From positions 275,741-339,740 of the forward strand of contig NZ_JACHBW010000007.1 in assembly GCF_014200455.1 (NCBI RefSeq): 64,000 nt of DNA, in the 5' to 3' direction. Below, piece after piece: positions 9,893 through 18,413 of the stretch. The notes under the pieces were generated by a model that was not told the DNA's origin, searched no databases, and was given only the letters and a program-made list of their open reading frames with translations. The translations under genes were made by a program, and so were the position numbers. Within the stretch, counting starts at the first letter, position 1. Every line of letters starts with the position of its first letter. This stretch comes from Paraburkholderia bannensis (GTDB lineage: Bacteria; Pseudomonadota; Gammaproteobacteria; Burkholderiales; Burkholderiaceae).

Positions 9893-11838
9893 ACATGAAA
9901 GCAAGTGCAAAACGGAAATTGAAACGCATGATCCGGCGTGCGGCCCCTGGGCTTGCGGATCGGTTGAGCTTGGCCTTGCGTGCACGGCGCGGTGATGATG
10001 CGCGCAATGCAGCGCGATTCGGAAACCTGATTGCGCAGATTCAGGAAAGCCAGCGCGCTTTCGACGCACGTGTGCACATCGACGACGCGGATGTGGCGGC
10101 GCTTGCTTCGCGATCGTCAATTGTCGTGTCTGGAGCGGCGCCATTCGACAATGTATCGGTTTTCATTGATGAACTCCGCAATGAGAAACTGGATGTCGCG
10201 GAGATCGTGGTTGTCGACGCTACGGCGGAACAACCGCGTCTAGTGGCGATTCGCGATCACGTTGCGGCTTGGCGGCGGCGGCTGCCGCTTACCAGTTTCA
10301 AGGTGGTGCCCAGCGACTCGCAGGATTTCAGGTACGTCGATGCGCTTGCGCTCGGGTGGCGCGAGACGCAGCACGAGAATGTATGGGTCGTGGGGCGTTA
10401 CGACATTCCCCTCGATGGGTGTTTTACCTATCTGTTCAAGACCCAACTCGAACAGAGAAATCGTGCCGTAATCGTTTCTGGCACGGTCGAGCCAGGTGCA
10501 AGCTTGCGCTCGGTTGTCGTTGATCTTGGTCCAGTTTGCGAGCAGGAAGAGGGAATTCTCGAAGCAGCGTCTTGCGCCGCACTGCTCGCGCGAGCGATCA
10601 ACGCAAGCAGTGTTCAAACGCAAAAATTGCCGATGGATCAACCGCTTGACGCCTTTTCGGAGGGCATCTACGGCGGTCCGCGTGCATTATTGGCCGACGA
10701 GGACGGTCAACTGCTCGACACGCGTTTGCTGAGCAATCTCGCCGTGACCAAACTATCCCAAAGGCTACGGGCGAAGGGGGTAGCGCTTGTGCGTAGTGGC
10801 AGCGCGTATTCGCGTTCGACACTGGGGAAAATGACCGACGGAGCAGAGCCATGGGAATCGATCCACGATTTGCGTCGGATTGCGGCGAGCGCGTCGTCGG
10901 CCACGCCTGACAAAAATGAAGTCATCGAGATCGTTTGTCCATTTCATCGTGGCGACATGATCCTCGCTGTTCAGGTGGCAGCGAGTGCGGCCGCGGTTGG
11001 CAAGCGCGTACGCTTGCACGTTGCGGAACCGCTAGTCTCCTGGGCGAAGGAGTTCGGGCCGAGCCTTAACGTCGAATCGATCCCCGTTCCGGTGGTCAGC
11101 GCGGAAGAGACGTACCCCGTGCTGCTCGACTCATATCAATACGTCTCGCTGCGGCGTGATGCCGTCCCACGCATTGCACGCAGCCATCCGAGTCGTCACT
11201 TGTCGGACACTGGACGCAATCTTGTCGAATATATGCTGGGGGAGGCAGGGCTTCCGCTCGAAACGCGTTTGCCGAATCTGCAACCGATCAGTACCGACGC
11301 ACAACGTCGTCGCGCGCGTGAACTCGTCGATGCGATTGGTGAAGATATTGTCTTTGTGCATCCGCTTGGCGGCTGGAGCTTGAAGTCCATTCCTCCGCAC
11401 ATCATGGCGGGTCTGGCGGAGGAGGTTCATAGAGCGGGATTCAAGCTCGTTCAAATTGGTGCGGCCAAAGATAGGCGCGTCGCTCACACCGATGGCGCGA
11501 TTCTTGAAAACTTCATGCCGTCACAGTGGAAAGAGATTCTTTGGCTTGGGCGTGCGCTGATCTGCGTGGACTCCTGGACGTCGCACTTCGGCGCGATCCT
11601 TGATATTCCGCAAGTCTGCATGTATGGCTCGACGCACCCGGACCACGTGAATTCCAAGCGCTGGTTCAGGAGCCAGGCGAATCCGTGCCTGAATCTCGGA
11701 CCTATTGTCAACTGCTCGCCGTGCAACTCGCTGACCTGCGTTGCATATCCTGAAAGGGATTACTGCACCGGATATACGGTCGATTCGGTGGCGCTGCAGG
11801 CGTTCTTTGCGATGCTGCCTGCGGCCAGCGCGAGTTGA
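9889..11838 (+). CDS. GT9-like (heptosyltransferase-fold) glycosyltransferase with N-terminal extension
   Basis: A 649-residue protein whose start overlaps the previous stop (ATGA), so translation is coupled. The C-terminal half looks like a GT-B enzyme of the heptosyltransferase type: EIVCPFHRGDMILAVQ near residue 346, FVHPLGGWSLKSIPPH, and CVDSWTSHFGAILDIP followed by VCMYGSTHPDH. Several cysteines close the protein (NCSPCNSLTC). The N-terminal 330 residues have a weak alpha/beta pattern (a possible second GT-A-like domain) that I do not recognise. It may act last in this transferase series. Donor sugar unknown. Confidence 0.65.
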   Translation: MNMKASAKRKLKRMIRRAAPGLADRLSLALRARRGDDARNAARFGNLIAQIQESQRAFDARVHIDDADVAALASRSSIVVSGAAPFDNVSVFIDELRNEKLDVAEIVVVDATAEQPRLVAIRDHVAAWRRRLPLTSFKVVPSDSQDFRYVDALALGWRETQHENVWVVGRYDIPLDGCFTYLFKTQLEQRNRAVIVSGTVEPGASLRSVVVDLGPVCEQEEGILEAASCAALLARAINASSVQTQKLPMDQPLDAFSEGIYGGPRALLADEDGQLLDTRLLSNLAVTKLSQRLRAKGVALVRSGSAYSRSTLGKMTDGAEPWESIHDLRRIAASASSATPDKNEVIEIVCPFHRGDMILAVQVAASAAAVGKRVRLHVAEPLVSWAKEFGPSLNVESIPVPVVSAEETYPVLLDSYQYVSLRRDAVPRIARSHPSRHLSDTGRNLVEYMLGEAGLPLETRLPNLQPISTDAQRRRARELVDAIGEDIVFVHPLGGWSLKSIPPHIMAGLAEEVHRAGFKLVQIGAAKDRRVAHTDGAILENFMPSQWKEILWLGRALICVDSWTSHFGAILDIPQVCMYGSTHPDHVNSKRWFRSQANPCLNLGPIVNCSPCNSLTCVAYPERDYCTGYTVDSVALQAFFAMLPAASAS

Positions 11839-11860
11839 AGCCGGGACGGCGTCTTTTTTT
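11839..11860 (+). terminator. Weak candidate terminator after the GT9-like gene
   Basis: A 4-base-pair GC stem (GCCG/CGGC) followed within three bases by a run of seven T lies immediately after the stop codon, in the 65-base gap before the convergent acyltransferase gene. The stem is short, so the call is tentative. Confidence 0.3.
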
Positions 11861-11903
11861 GCGCGGGAGGAGACGGCGGCCGCGCTGTCTCTCCGCTTGG
11901 TCG

Positions 11904-13079
11904 TCAAGACGCGGATGCGCAGTCCGCCGCAACTGGCACATTTTGGTTCTGGAGCAGCGGAAACTCTATGTAACGATAGGTCAAGCTGGCGAGCAGCACG
12001 GTCATGCCGACTACGCTCGCGCCAAAACTGATGTAGCTAAGGTGCGAAAGCGAAGCGATGGGGACAATGTGGTTGAGCAGTCGAGACGCAAGATAAAGCA
12101 CCCAGTTGTGCAGCAAATAGATGCTGTAGCTCAACAAGCCTAATAGACGAGCAGCCTTGTTTGCGAGCAGGCCGAATAATGTGTTGCCTCCGGCGATGAT
12201 CAGAAACGTCACCCAAAGCAGGGCCGCTGCGCCTGCTGAATAGATCAGCGGCTGCCAGTAGATTGCGGTGACGGTGCAGCAAATCGCTACCACGGCAGGT
12301 ACGACGCCATTGCACAAGCGTTGGACCGAGGAAATGCGTAGTGCCATCGCGCTCGCGCAGCCCGCGATGAAATACCACTCGACTTGGCTGGACGAGAACA
12401 ACGCGATACACGCGCATGTGCCAAACGCGACCATGGCCGTACCCCAGCGTATCGTAAGCGCGCCTAGCAAGGGTAGGAGGAGATAAAACTTCCACTCGTA
12501 GGTCAGTGACCAGAAGACCGTATTGATCAGCGGCGTTGGCGCGAAGCCGTTGATTGGTGGTACGCCTGGAAAGGTAAAAAGCAGCCACGAGGCAATTTGC
12601 ACAAAGAGATCGCGCAGGGGCACATCGAGTCTGAAGTGAGTGAGGGCCAATGCTGTCACGACGACGAGGCCCGCACTTACAAGGTACATAGGGGCGATAC
12701 GGCGAACACGGTTCTCAAAAAATCGAATAGTGTCAAAGCCGCCTTTGCTTTCGATCAATCGGCCCCAGAAAAGAAATGCCGTGATCATGAAGAACATGGC
12801 AACCGAGCCGCGGCCTAGAAAGGTCGAAAGCCGGGACGTCGTCAGTTCCCACGTTCCGGTCTGGTAAAAGTGGTGATTGATATAAATGTGATGAAGCACT
12901 ACGCCTATCGCGAGAAAGCCGCGCAGGCCGTCGAGCGCGTGGAATCGCGCAGAGGCGATCTCCTTATTGATTGCACTCTTGTAAAAGGTGTTGGAACGAC
13001 AGACAAACTGCGAGATTCGGAACGCAAGGGCTATGGCAAGCAGCGAACCAAGTGCAATATCAGTAGAAGTCAGAGGCAT
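11904..13079 (-). CDS. Acyltransferase family 3 membrane protein (O-acetyltransferase-like)
   Basis: About 391 residues with 9-10 predicted membrane segments. The N-terminal RFHALDGLRGFLAIGVVLHH carries the conserved Arg and His of the OafA/WbiA acyltransferase-3 family, and SVAMFFMITAFLF follows in the next helix. Family members move an acetyl group across the membrane onto periplasmic glycans. Lying inside an O-antigen block, it probably acetylates the O-chain. The frame is open 26 codons further upstream to a GTG, but ATG at 13079 gives the hydrophobic N-terminus expected of the family. It is transcribed against its neighbours on both sides. Confidence 0.85.
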   Translation of the reverse strand: MPLTSTDIALGSLLAIALAFRISQFVCRSNTFYKSAINKEIASARFHALDGLRGFLAIGVVLHHIYINHHFYQTGTWELTTSRLSTFLGRGSVAMFFMITAFLFWGRLIESKGGFDTIRFFENRVRRIAPMYLVSAGLVVVTALALTHFRLDVPLRDLFVQIASWLLFTFPGVPPINGFAPTPLINTVFWSLTYEWKFYLLLPLLGALTIRWGTAMVAFGTCACIALFSSSQVEWYFIAGCASAMALRISSVQRLCNGVVPAVVAICCTVTAIYWQPLIYSAGAAALLWVTFLIIAGGNTLFGLLANKAARLLGLLSYSIYLLHNWVLYLASRLLNHIVPIASLSHLSYISFGASVVGMTVLLASLTYRYIEFPLLQNQNVPVAADCASAS

Positions 13080-13590
13080 TGGGGCGAAGCCGCGTTGAAT
13101 GGGGTGATACGGGTTTCTTCTGCACGAGTCCGTACCGCTTCCCGAGGCTTCGCGCACCGAATCGCACAGGGTGTGCCCTATCGGACAGGAAGCCTTGGCT
13201 TCGAAGCGGAACGACGATTGTTTGTGGACTAACAGAATTCTATCGTTTGCGCATCAATGTTGATGCAGTGGACCTGAATTGGCCACAAAATGTGGCTTGC
13301 AGGTAGATCGTGCCCTTTTTTGTCGGCGGCTCTGTGCTGTCCTTGGAAGTCGAAATGATGCCATTCCCACGCCCGGATTTGTGGGGGGCAACATAAGTAG
13401 TGGCCTCTATGAAAGACCATGCAACTTCGGCGTGGCTTTTCCTCAAAGGAGGAGTACCCCGCAACGTCAGCCCCCCGTAACAAAAGTAAAAGCCGGTTGC
13501 TGGAACCGTTAGTTTTCAGCAAACTGTTCTTTTTTATCTCCCCCACTTGGTGCGGATGGTGCATTGGGCGCCAGATCGTCGCGTGTTTAG
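13080..13590. other. Intergenic region between divergent acyltransferase and GT2 genes
   Basis: About 510 bases with no convincing gene. It must hold the promoters for the acyltransferase gene (leftward) and the GT2-wbp operon (rightward). I see AT-rich tracts around 13310 and 13530 but no clear -35/-10 pair, and no ops (GGCGGTAG) element. Confidence 0.5.
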
Positions 13591-14436
13591 ATGACAATGA
13601 GTGCGGAATCCAGCATGGATTACGGCGTGGTATCCGTATCGGTGGTCGTGTTCTATCCCGACCAGCAACTTCTAACCAGAACCTTCAACAGTCTCGCCGC
13701 TGCTGGCGCGGATCTCGCTCGAGTCAAGCCTGGCATCTCGATTCGTCTCTATCTGGTGGACAACGGCGGTATGCCACAAGTGGGCGACACACTTGCCGCT
13801 TTGGGGCGGGCCGGCATCGATAGCACGGTGATTTCCGGCCATGGCAACGTCGGATATGGGCGGGGGCACAACCTCGCGATCGAGCAGGTATCCAGCCGCT
13901 ACCACCTCGTCCTCAATCCGGACGTCGATATAGAGACAGGAGCGTTGGTGGAGGCGATCGAATTTATGGACGCGCACCCGCAAGCGGGTTTGCTTACACC
14001 TGCCATCATCGACGACACGGGCAAACTTCAGTATCTGTGCCGCCAGTTTCCCGCACTTACCGATCTGTTCGTGCGAGGCTTCCTGCCGCGCGCCGCGCGC
14101 CGTCCGTTCGAGGCGCGTCTTGCGCGGTACGAGATGCGCGCGCAGATCAATGAGAGCGACACGATCTGGGATCCGCCCATCGTAAGCGGTTGCTTCATGC
14201 TGTTCCGCACGGACGTGCTGAAAATGTTGGCCGGTTTCGACGTGCGCTACTTCCTTTATTTTGAGGATTACGATCTGAGTTTGCGCACGCATGATGTGGC
14301 TCGCGTTGTTTATGCTCCCGCGGTGCGAGTGCTGCATCACGGCGGCGGAGCGTCGCGCAAGGGCTTGGCGCATATCCGCATGTTCCTGGCGTCGGCGTTC
14401 AAGTTCTATAACCGATTTGGATGGAAGTGGTTGTGA
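13591..14436 (+). CDS. Glycosyltransferase family 2, WbbL-like
   Basis: A 281-residue GT2 enzyme. It shows the SVSVVVFYPDQQLL N-terminal strand, GNVGYGRGHNLAI, the metal-binding segment LVLNPDVDIE and a late YFLYFEDYDLSLRTH motif, all typical of WbbL/rhamnosyl- or fucosyltransferases. It probably adds the second sugar after the initiating residue placed by the WbpL-type enzyme two genes on. Starts at 13591, 13597 and 13615 are all possible. It heads a compact four-gene group with the WbpV-, WbpL- and WbpM-type genes, like wbiF-wbiG-wbiH-wbiI of B. pseudomallei. Confidence 0.82.
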   Translation: MTMSAESSMDYGVVSVSVVVFYPDQQLLTRTFNSLAAAGADLARVKPGISIRLYLVDNGGMPQVGDTLAALGRAGIDSTVISGHGNVGYGRGHNLAIEQVSSRYHLVLNPDVDIETGALVEAIEFMDAHPQAGLLTPAIIDDTGKLQYLCRQFPALTDLFVRGFLPRAARRPFEARLARYEMRAQINESDTIWDPPIVSGCFMLFRTDVLKMLAGFDVRYFLYFEDYDLSLRTHDVARVVYAPAVRVLHHGGGASRKGLAHIRMFLASAFKFYNRFGWKWL

Positions 14437-15389
14437 GCGGCGTTCTGGTGACGGGGGCAAACGGCTTGGTCGGACGCGCGCTTTGCCGGACCATGACGCG
14501 CGAGGGGCACGAAGTCACCGCGCTTGTCCGGCGCGATGGCGTGCAGGTGGCCGGCGCGCGCGAGTGGTGCTATTCCACCGCGGATTTCGCGGGGCTGGAG
14601 CAAGCCTGGCCACCGGGCTACGTGCCCGATTGCGTGGTGCATTTAGCAGCGCGCGTTCATGTCATGAACGATGAGGCGCCGGACCCTTTGGCGGCGTTTC
14701 AGGCGACCAACGTCGACGGCACTTTGCGCGTGGCGCGAGCCGCTCAGGCGCGCGGCGTACCCCGGATGGTGTTCGTCAGCAGCATCAAGGCGGTCGCCGA
14801 GTCGGATGCCGGCATGCCGTTGAGCGAATCGACGATGCCCATGCCGCTTGACCCTTATGGGATCTCGAAGAGAGCGGCTGAAGAAGCACTATGGAAATTC
14901 GGCGCCGAAACCGGGATGGAGATCGTCGTGGTAAGACCGCCGCTCGTCTACGGGCCGGGAGTGGGCGCTAATTTCTTGCAAATGATGAGCGCCGTATCGC
15001 GCGGCTTGCCGTTGCCGCTCGGTCTTGTCGACGCGCGCCGAAGTCTCGTCTATACGGACAATCTCGCCGATGCGCTGATGCGCTGCGCGACTGACAGACG
15101 TGCCGCCAATTCCTGTTTTCATGTCGCGGACAATGGCGATCTTTCGGTCGCGGAGTTGCTGCGAGCATTGGGACGCCATCTGGGGCGGTCCGCGCGGCTA
15201 TTGCCGGTGCCGGTGAGCTTGCTTCGGGCGGCCGGCGCGCTCCTTGGGCGGTCGGCCCAGATCGAACGGCTGACGACGGGCCTTCAAGTCAACGCTTCGC
15301 GCATTCGTGAACAGCTCGGCTGGTATCCGCCTACGCCTCTGGACTCGGGGCTCGAAGCGACCGCGCATTGGTTCCGTGCGACGCACTGA
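14433..15389 (+). CDS. NAD-dependent epimerase/dehydratase, WbpV type (4-keto sugar nucleotide reductase)
   Basis: An extended short-chain dehydrogenase of about 318 residues. It has VTGANGLVGRAL at the N-terminus, FVSSIKAVAE, the catalytic YGISK and the VRPPLVYGPGVGANF segment. By comparison with P. aeruginosa WbpV and B. pseudomallei WbiG it should reduce the 4-keto group of the UDP-4-keto-6-deoxy sugar made by the WbpM-type enzyme, giving UDP-QuiNAc or UDP-FucNAc. I chose GTG at 14433 because it overlaps the previous stop (GTGA) and has GGAAG 5-9 bases before it; ATG at 14421 is the alternative. The exact C4 stereochemistry cannot be read. Confidence 0.82.
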   Translation: MSGVLVTGANGLVGRALCRTMTREGHEVTALVRRDGVQVAGAREWCYSTADFAGLEQAWPPGYVPDCVVHLAARVHVMNDEAPDPLAAFQATNVDGTLRVARAAQARGVPRMVFVSSIKAVAESDAGMPLSESTMPMPLDPYGISKRAAEEALWKFGAETGMEIVVVRPPLVYGPGVGANFLQMMSAVSRGLPLPLGLVDARRSLVYTDNLADALMRCATDRRAANSCFHVADNGDLSVAELLRALGRHLGRSARLLPVPVSLLRAAGALLGRSAQIERLTTGLQVNASRIREQLGWYPPTPLDSGLEATAHWFRATH

Positions 15390-15409
15390 TTACGCGGAGA
15401 CCTTACACA

Positions 15410-16453
15410 TTGACGTTGAATGTACCGATTTCGCCCTGGTCGACGCTCGCGTCGACCGTCGTGGTATGCGCGGCGCTTTGCGCGGCCATCCTAGGCTTAT
15501 TGTTGAAGAGCGGACTTGCATGGCGGCTCGCCACTGACATCCCTAACGAGCGTTCATTGCACGTGCGGCCCACACCGCGTGTCGGCGGCTGGGGGCTGGT
15601 CCCGGTTGCCGTCGGTGCTACGCTGCTGCTCGCGCCTTCGCTGTGGCTGATTGCGATCGCCGCCGTTTTCGTCGCAGCTGTCTCGCAAATTGATGATCGG
15701 CGTGGCTTGCCTGCGCGTGTGCGGTTCGCGGCCCATTTCCTCGCCGTGCTGGCGCTCATTGTTGCCTATCCTGCGCCCGCGCCTTGGTGGTGTGCTGCGA
15801 TGCTGGCGTTTTTGATGCTGTGGCTCGTCAATCTCTACAATTTCATGGACGGCGCAGATGGTCTTGCCGGTGGCATGGCGTTGTTCGGCTTTGGCGGCTA
15901 TGCCTGCGCAGCCTTGTTCGGGCCGCATCCGCTTTACGAACTCGGTTGGGCCAGTGCGGCAATTGCAGGCGCAGCCATCGGTTTTCTGTTTTTTAACTTT
16001 CACCCGGCAAGGATTTTTCTGGGCGATGCTGGTTCTATCCCGTTAGGCTTCCTGGCTGGCGCGCTCGGTTATTGGGGATGGTGTGGCGGTGCATGGCCAA
16101 TCTGGTTTCCGGCGCTCGTGTTCTCGCCCTTCATTGGGGACGCCTCGGTCACCTTGCTGCGGCGCCTCGCGCGGGGCGAAAAATTTTGGCAAGCGCATCG
16201 TGAGCATTACTATCAACGCATGGTTCGCCTTGGGGCTAGTCACGCCGCTACGGCACTGAAGTGGTATCTTGTGATGTTAGTCGGCATAATAATTGCTCAT
16301 TGGGCCTTGAGGTGCTCTGCGGCCCTGCAGTGGGGAATCGTGGTGGGTTGGGCTGTGGTTCTTGTTCTGATGGGCGCGGCAATCGATGCGCGCTGGCGTA
16401 GTTTTCAGTCCCTAACCAGACAACCTGAGGTCAATGCCGATGATTCGCAATAA
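15410..16453 (+). CDS. wbpL: Undecaprenyl-phosphate N-acetylhexosamine-1-phosphate transferase, WbpL type
   Basis: Integral membrane GT4 enzyme of the MraY/WecA family that starts glycan synthesis by moving a sugar 1-phosphate (expected QuiNAc, FucNAc or GlcNAc) from UDP-sugar to undecaprenyl phosphate. The 347 residues show about ten membrane segments. Signature motifs are NLYNFMDGADGLAGG (141-155), HPARIFLGDAGS and HREHYYQR, which carry the catalytic Asp and phosphate-binding His residues. There is no ATG near the expected N-terminus. TTG at 15410, with GGAG 10 bases upstream, is the likeliest start. It overlaps the next gene by 20 bases. Confidence 0.87.
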   Translation: MTLNVPISPWSTLASTVVVCAALCAAILGLLLKSGLAWRLATDIPNERSLHVRPTPRVGGWGLVPVAVGATLLLAPSLWLIAIAAVFVAAVSQIDDRRGLPARVRFAAHFLAVLALIVAYPAPAPWWCAAMLAFLMLWLVNLYNFMDGADGLAGGMALFGFGGYACAALFGPHPLYELGWASAAIAGAAIGFLFFNFHPARIFLGDAGSIPLGFLAGALGYWGWCGGAWPIWFPALVFSPFIGDASVTLLRRLARGEKFWQAHREHYYQRMVRLGASHAATALKWYLVMLVGIIIAHWALRCSAALQWGIVVGWAVVLVLMGAAIDARWRSFQSLTRQPEVNADDSQ

Positions 16454-18323
16454 AGCCTCATGGCTCTCTTTTAGCGCCTTTCTATTTGATGTCGGATCGG
16501 TTGCCGCAGCATGGCTGGTTGCATATTTCCTGCGCTTCAACGCATCCGTGCCGCCAGAGTTCTGGCACGGGGCTATTCAAACGCTAATCTGGGTCTTGCC
16601 CGCCTACGCCATGATGTTCCGCATCTTCGGTCTCTACCGTGGGATGTGGGTGTTCGCGAGCCTTCCGGACCTGATGCGTATTTCAAAAGCCATCATATCG
16701 GCGGCGTTGATCGTAATGATCATTTCGGTCATGTTGCAGCCGATGCCGATCATCCCGCGTTCGGTTCTGATCGTTTCGCCGCTGCTGCTGTTTTTTGTGA
16801 TGGGCGGCGCGCGTGCGCTCTATCGAGCGACCAAGGAGTTCTATCTGTATGGCGGCCTTGTGGCGCAGGGCAAGCCCGTCATCGTTGTCGGTGCGGGCGG
16901 CGCAGGAGCGAGTCTCGCACGTGAGCTGTCTCGCTCGGCCGAATGGCGTCTCGTTGGCCTGCTCGATGACGATCCAGCCAAACAAGGTCGAGAGATTTAC
17001 GGCTACAAGGTGTTGGGTGCAATCAGCGACATCGAGCATTGGTCGAGCACCTTGCGTTGTGAGTTTGCCATCATCGCCATCCCGTCGGCGTCGGCCGAGG
17101 TTCAGCGCCGGGCTGCGACGCAATGCGTGCGCGCCGGCGTCAAGGCACTCATGTTGCCCGCGCTCACCGAACTCACGCCGGGGCAGGGCTTCCTGTCGCA
17201 AGTCCGCAATATCGACCTTGAAGACTTGCTGGGCCGCGATGCGGTGAAGATCGACACGCCGCACGTCGAAGCACTGCTGAGCGGGCGCGTCGTCATGGTG
17301 ACTGGCGCTGGAGGCTCGATCGGCTCCGAGCTTTGCCGGCAGATCCTGCGTTTTGCGCCCGCGCAGCTCGTGGCGGTCGATCTTTCCGAGTATTCCATGT
17401 ACCGGCTCACGGAAGAGATCCGCGAGCGGTTCCCCGAGTTGTCTGTTGTGCCGATTGTCGGCGATGCGAAGGATGCCCTGCTGCTCGATCAGGTCATGGC
17501 GCGTTATACGCCTCACATCGTCTTTCACGCAGCGGCCTACAAGCATGTGCCGTTGATGGAGGAGCTTAACGCGTGGCAGGCGATCCGCAATAACGTGCTG
17601 GGCACTTATCGCGTGGCGCGCGCCGCGATCAAGCATCAGGTGCGCCATTTCGTTCTGATTTCGACCGATAAGGCCGTCAATCCGACGAACGTGATGGGCG
17701 CAAGCAAACGTCTGGCCGAAATGGCCTGCCAGGCGCTCCAGCAAACGAGTGAGCGCACGCAGTTCGAAACCGTGCGCTTTGGCAATGTGCTCGGAAGCGC
17801 GGGCAGTGTCATTCCCAAATTCCAGCAGCAGATTGCGAAGGGCGGTCCCGTGACCGTGACGCACCCGGAAATCACGCGCTTCTTCATGACAATTCCTGAG
17901 GCGTCGCAACTCGTGCTGCAGGCGTCGAGCATGGGCCATGGCGGCGAGATTTTCATTCTCGACATGGGCAAGCCGGTCAAGATTGTTGACCTTGCGCGCG
18001 ATCTGATTCGCCTGTATGGGTTCTCCGAAGAGCAGATTCGGGTGGTGTTCACCGGACTGCGGCCGGGCGAGAAGCTTTACGAAGAGCTGCTCGCCGACGA
18101 TGAAACGACCACGCGCACGCCGCATCCTAAGTTGCGCATCGCGCGCGCACGCGAGGTGCCGGATAATCTGCTGGATGAACTGCTGCCGTGGCTTATGCAG
18201 CATCGCGTCCCGAGCGACGATGAAGTGCGTCGCGATCTGCGGCGGTGGGTGCCCGAGTATCAGCCGGCGGTCAGGCCGAAACTGCAAAGCGTGGGCTTGA
18301 CTGGGCTGACGGCAGCCCGATAA
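16434..18323 (+). CDS. wbpM: UDP-GlcNAc 4,6-dehydratase, WbpM/CapD family
   Basis: A 629-residue membrane-anchored dehydratase that makes UDP-4-keto-6-deoxy-N-acetylhexosamine. Four membrane segments fill about residues 10-130. A first Rossmann unit follows (VVGAGGAGASLAREL), then the catalytic unit with GAGGSIGSELCRQ (about 289-301) and HAAAYKHVPLMEE. The active site is the SMK type: Ser in LISTDKAV, Met421 in place of the usual Tyr, and Lys425 (VMGASK). This substitution is known for WbpM-like enzymes. It closes the wbpV-wbpL-wbpM group and supplies the substrate of the WbpV-type reductase. Confidence 0.93.
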   Translation: MPMIRNKASWLSFSAFLFDVGSVAAAWLVAYFLRFNASVPPEFWHGAIQTLIWVLPAYAMMFRIFGLYRGMWVFASLPDLMRISKAIISAALIVMIISVMLQPMPIIPRSVLIVSPLLLFFVMGGARALYRATKEFYLYGGLVAQGKPVIVVGAGGAGASLARELSRSAEWRLVGLLDDDPAKQGREIYGYKVLGAISDIEHWSSTLRCEFAIIAIPSASAEVQRRAATQCVRAGVKALMLPALTELTPGQGFLSQVRNIDLEDLLGRDAVKIDTPHVEALLSGRVVMVTGAGGSIGSELCRQILRFAPAQLVAVDLSEYSMYRLTEEIRERFPELSVVPIVGDAKDALLLDQVMARYTPHIVFHAAAYKHVPLMEELNAWQAIRNNVLGTYRVARAAIKHQVRHFVLISTDKAVNPTNVMGASKRLAEMACQALQQTSERTQFETVRFGNVLGSAGSVIPKFQQQIAKGGPVTVTHPEITRFFMTIPEASQLVLQASSMGHGGEIFILDMGKPVKIVDLARDLIRLYGFSEEQIRVVFTGLRPGEKLYEELLADDETTTRTPHPKLRIARAREVPDNLLDELLPWLMQHRVPSDDEVRRDLRRWVPEYQPAVRPKLQSVGLTGLTAAR

Positions 18324-18346
18324 CGCGCGCCACGGTGTTCAGATAC

Positions 18347-18413
18347 TTGAGCGTTGCGCGGATCGCAGGCTAGGCGCTGCGACCCGCGATCTGCACCGTC
18401 AACGCTCTATCAA
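18347..18413. terminator. Imperfect inverted repeat between convergent genes, possible bidirectional terminator
   Basis: Outer arms GAGCGTTG and CAACGCTC pair perfectly. Inner arms GCGGATCGCAG and CTGCGACCCGC pair with one mismatch around a short TAGG-type loop. It fills the gap between the wbpM stop and the stop of the opposing gene. There is no clear T tract, so termination is inferred from position and structure. Confidence 0.4.

Noticed and set aside
13080..13157. Upstream GTG start for the acyltransferase
   Set aside because: No ribosome site, and the extra 26 residues lack the hydrophobic character of the family N-terminus. Kept only as an alternative.
16683..18287. Minus-strand frame of 534 codons opposite wbpM
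   Set aside because: No recognisable motif, and the plus-strand dehydratase is complete.
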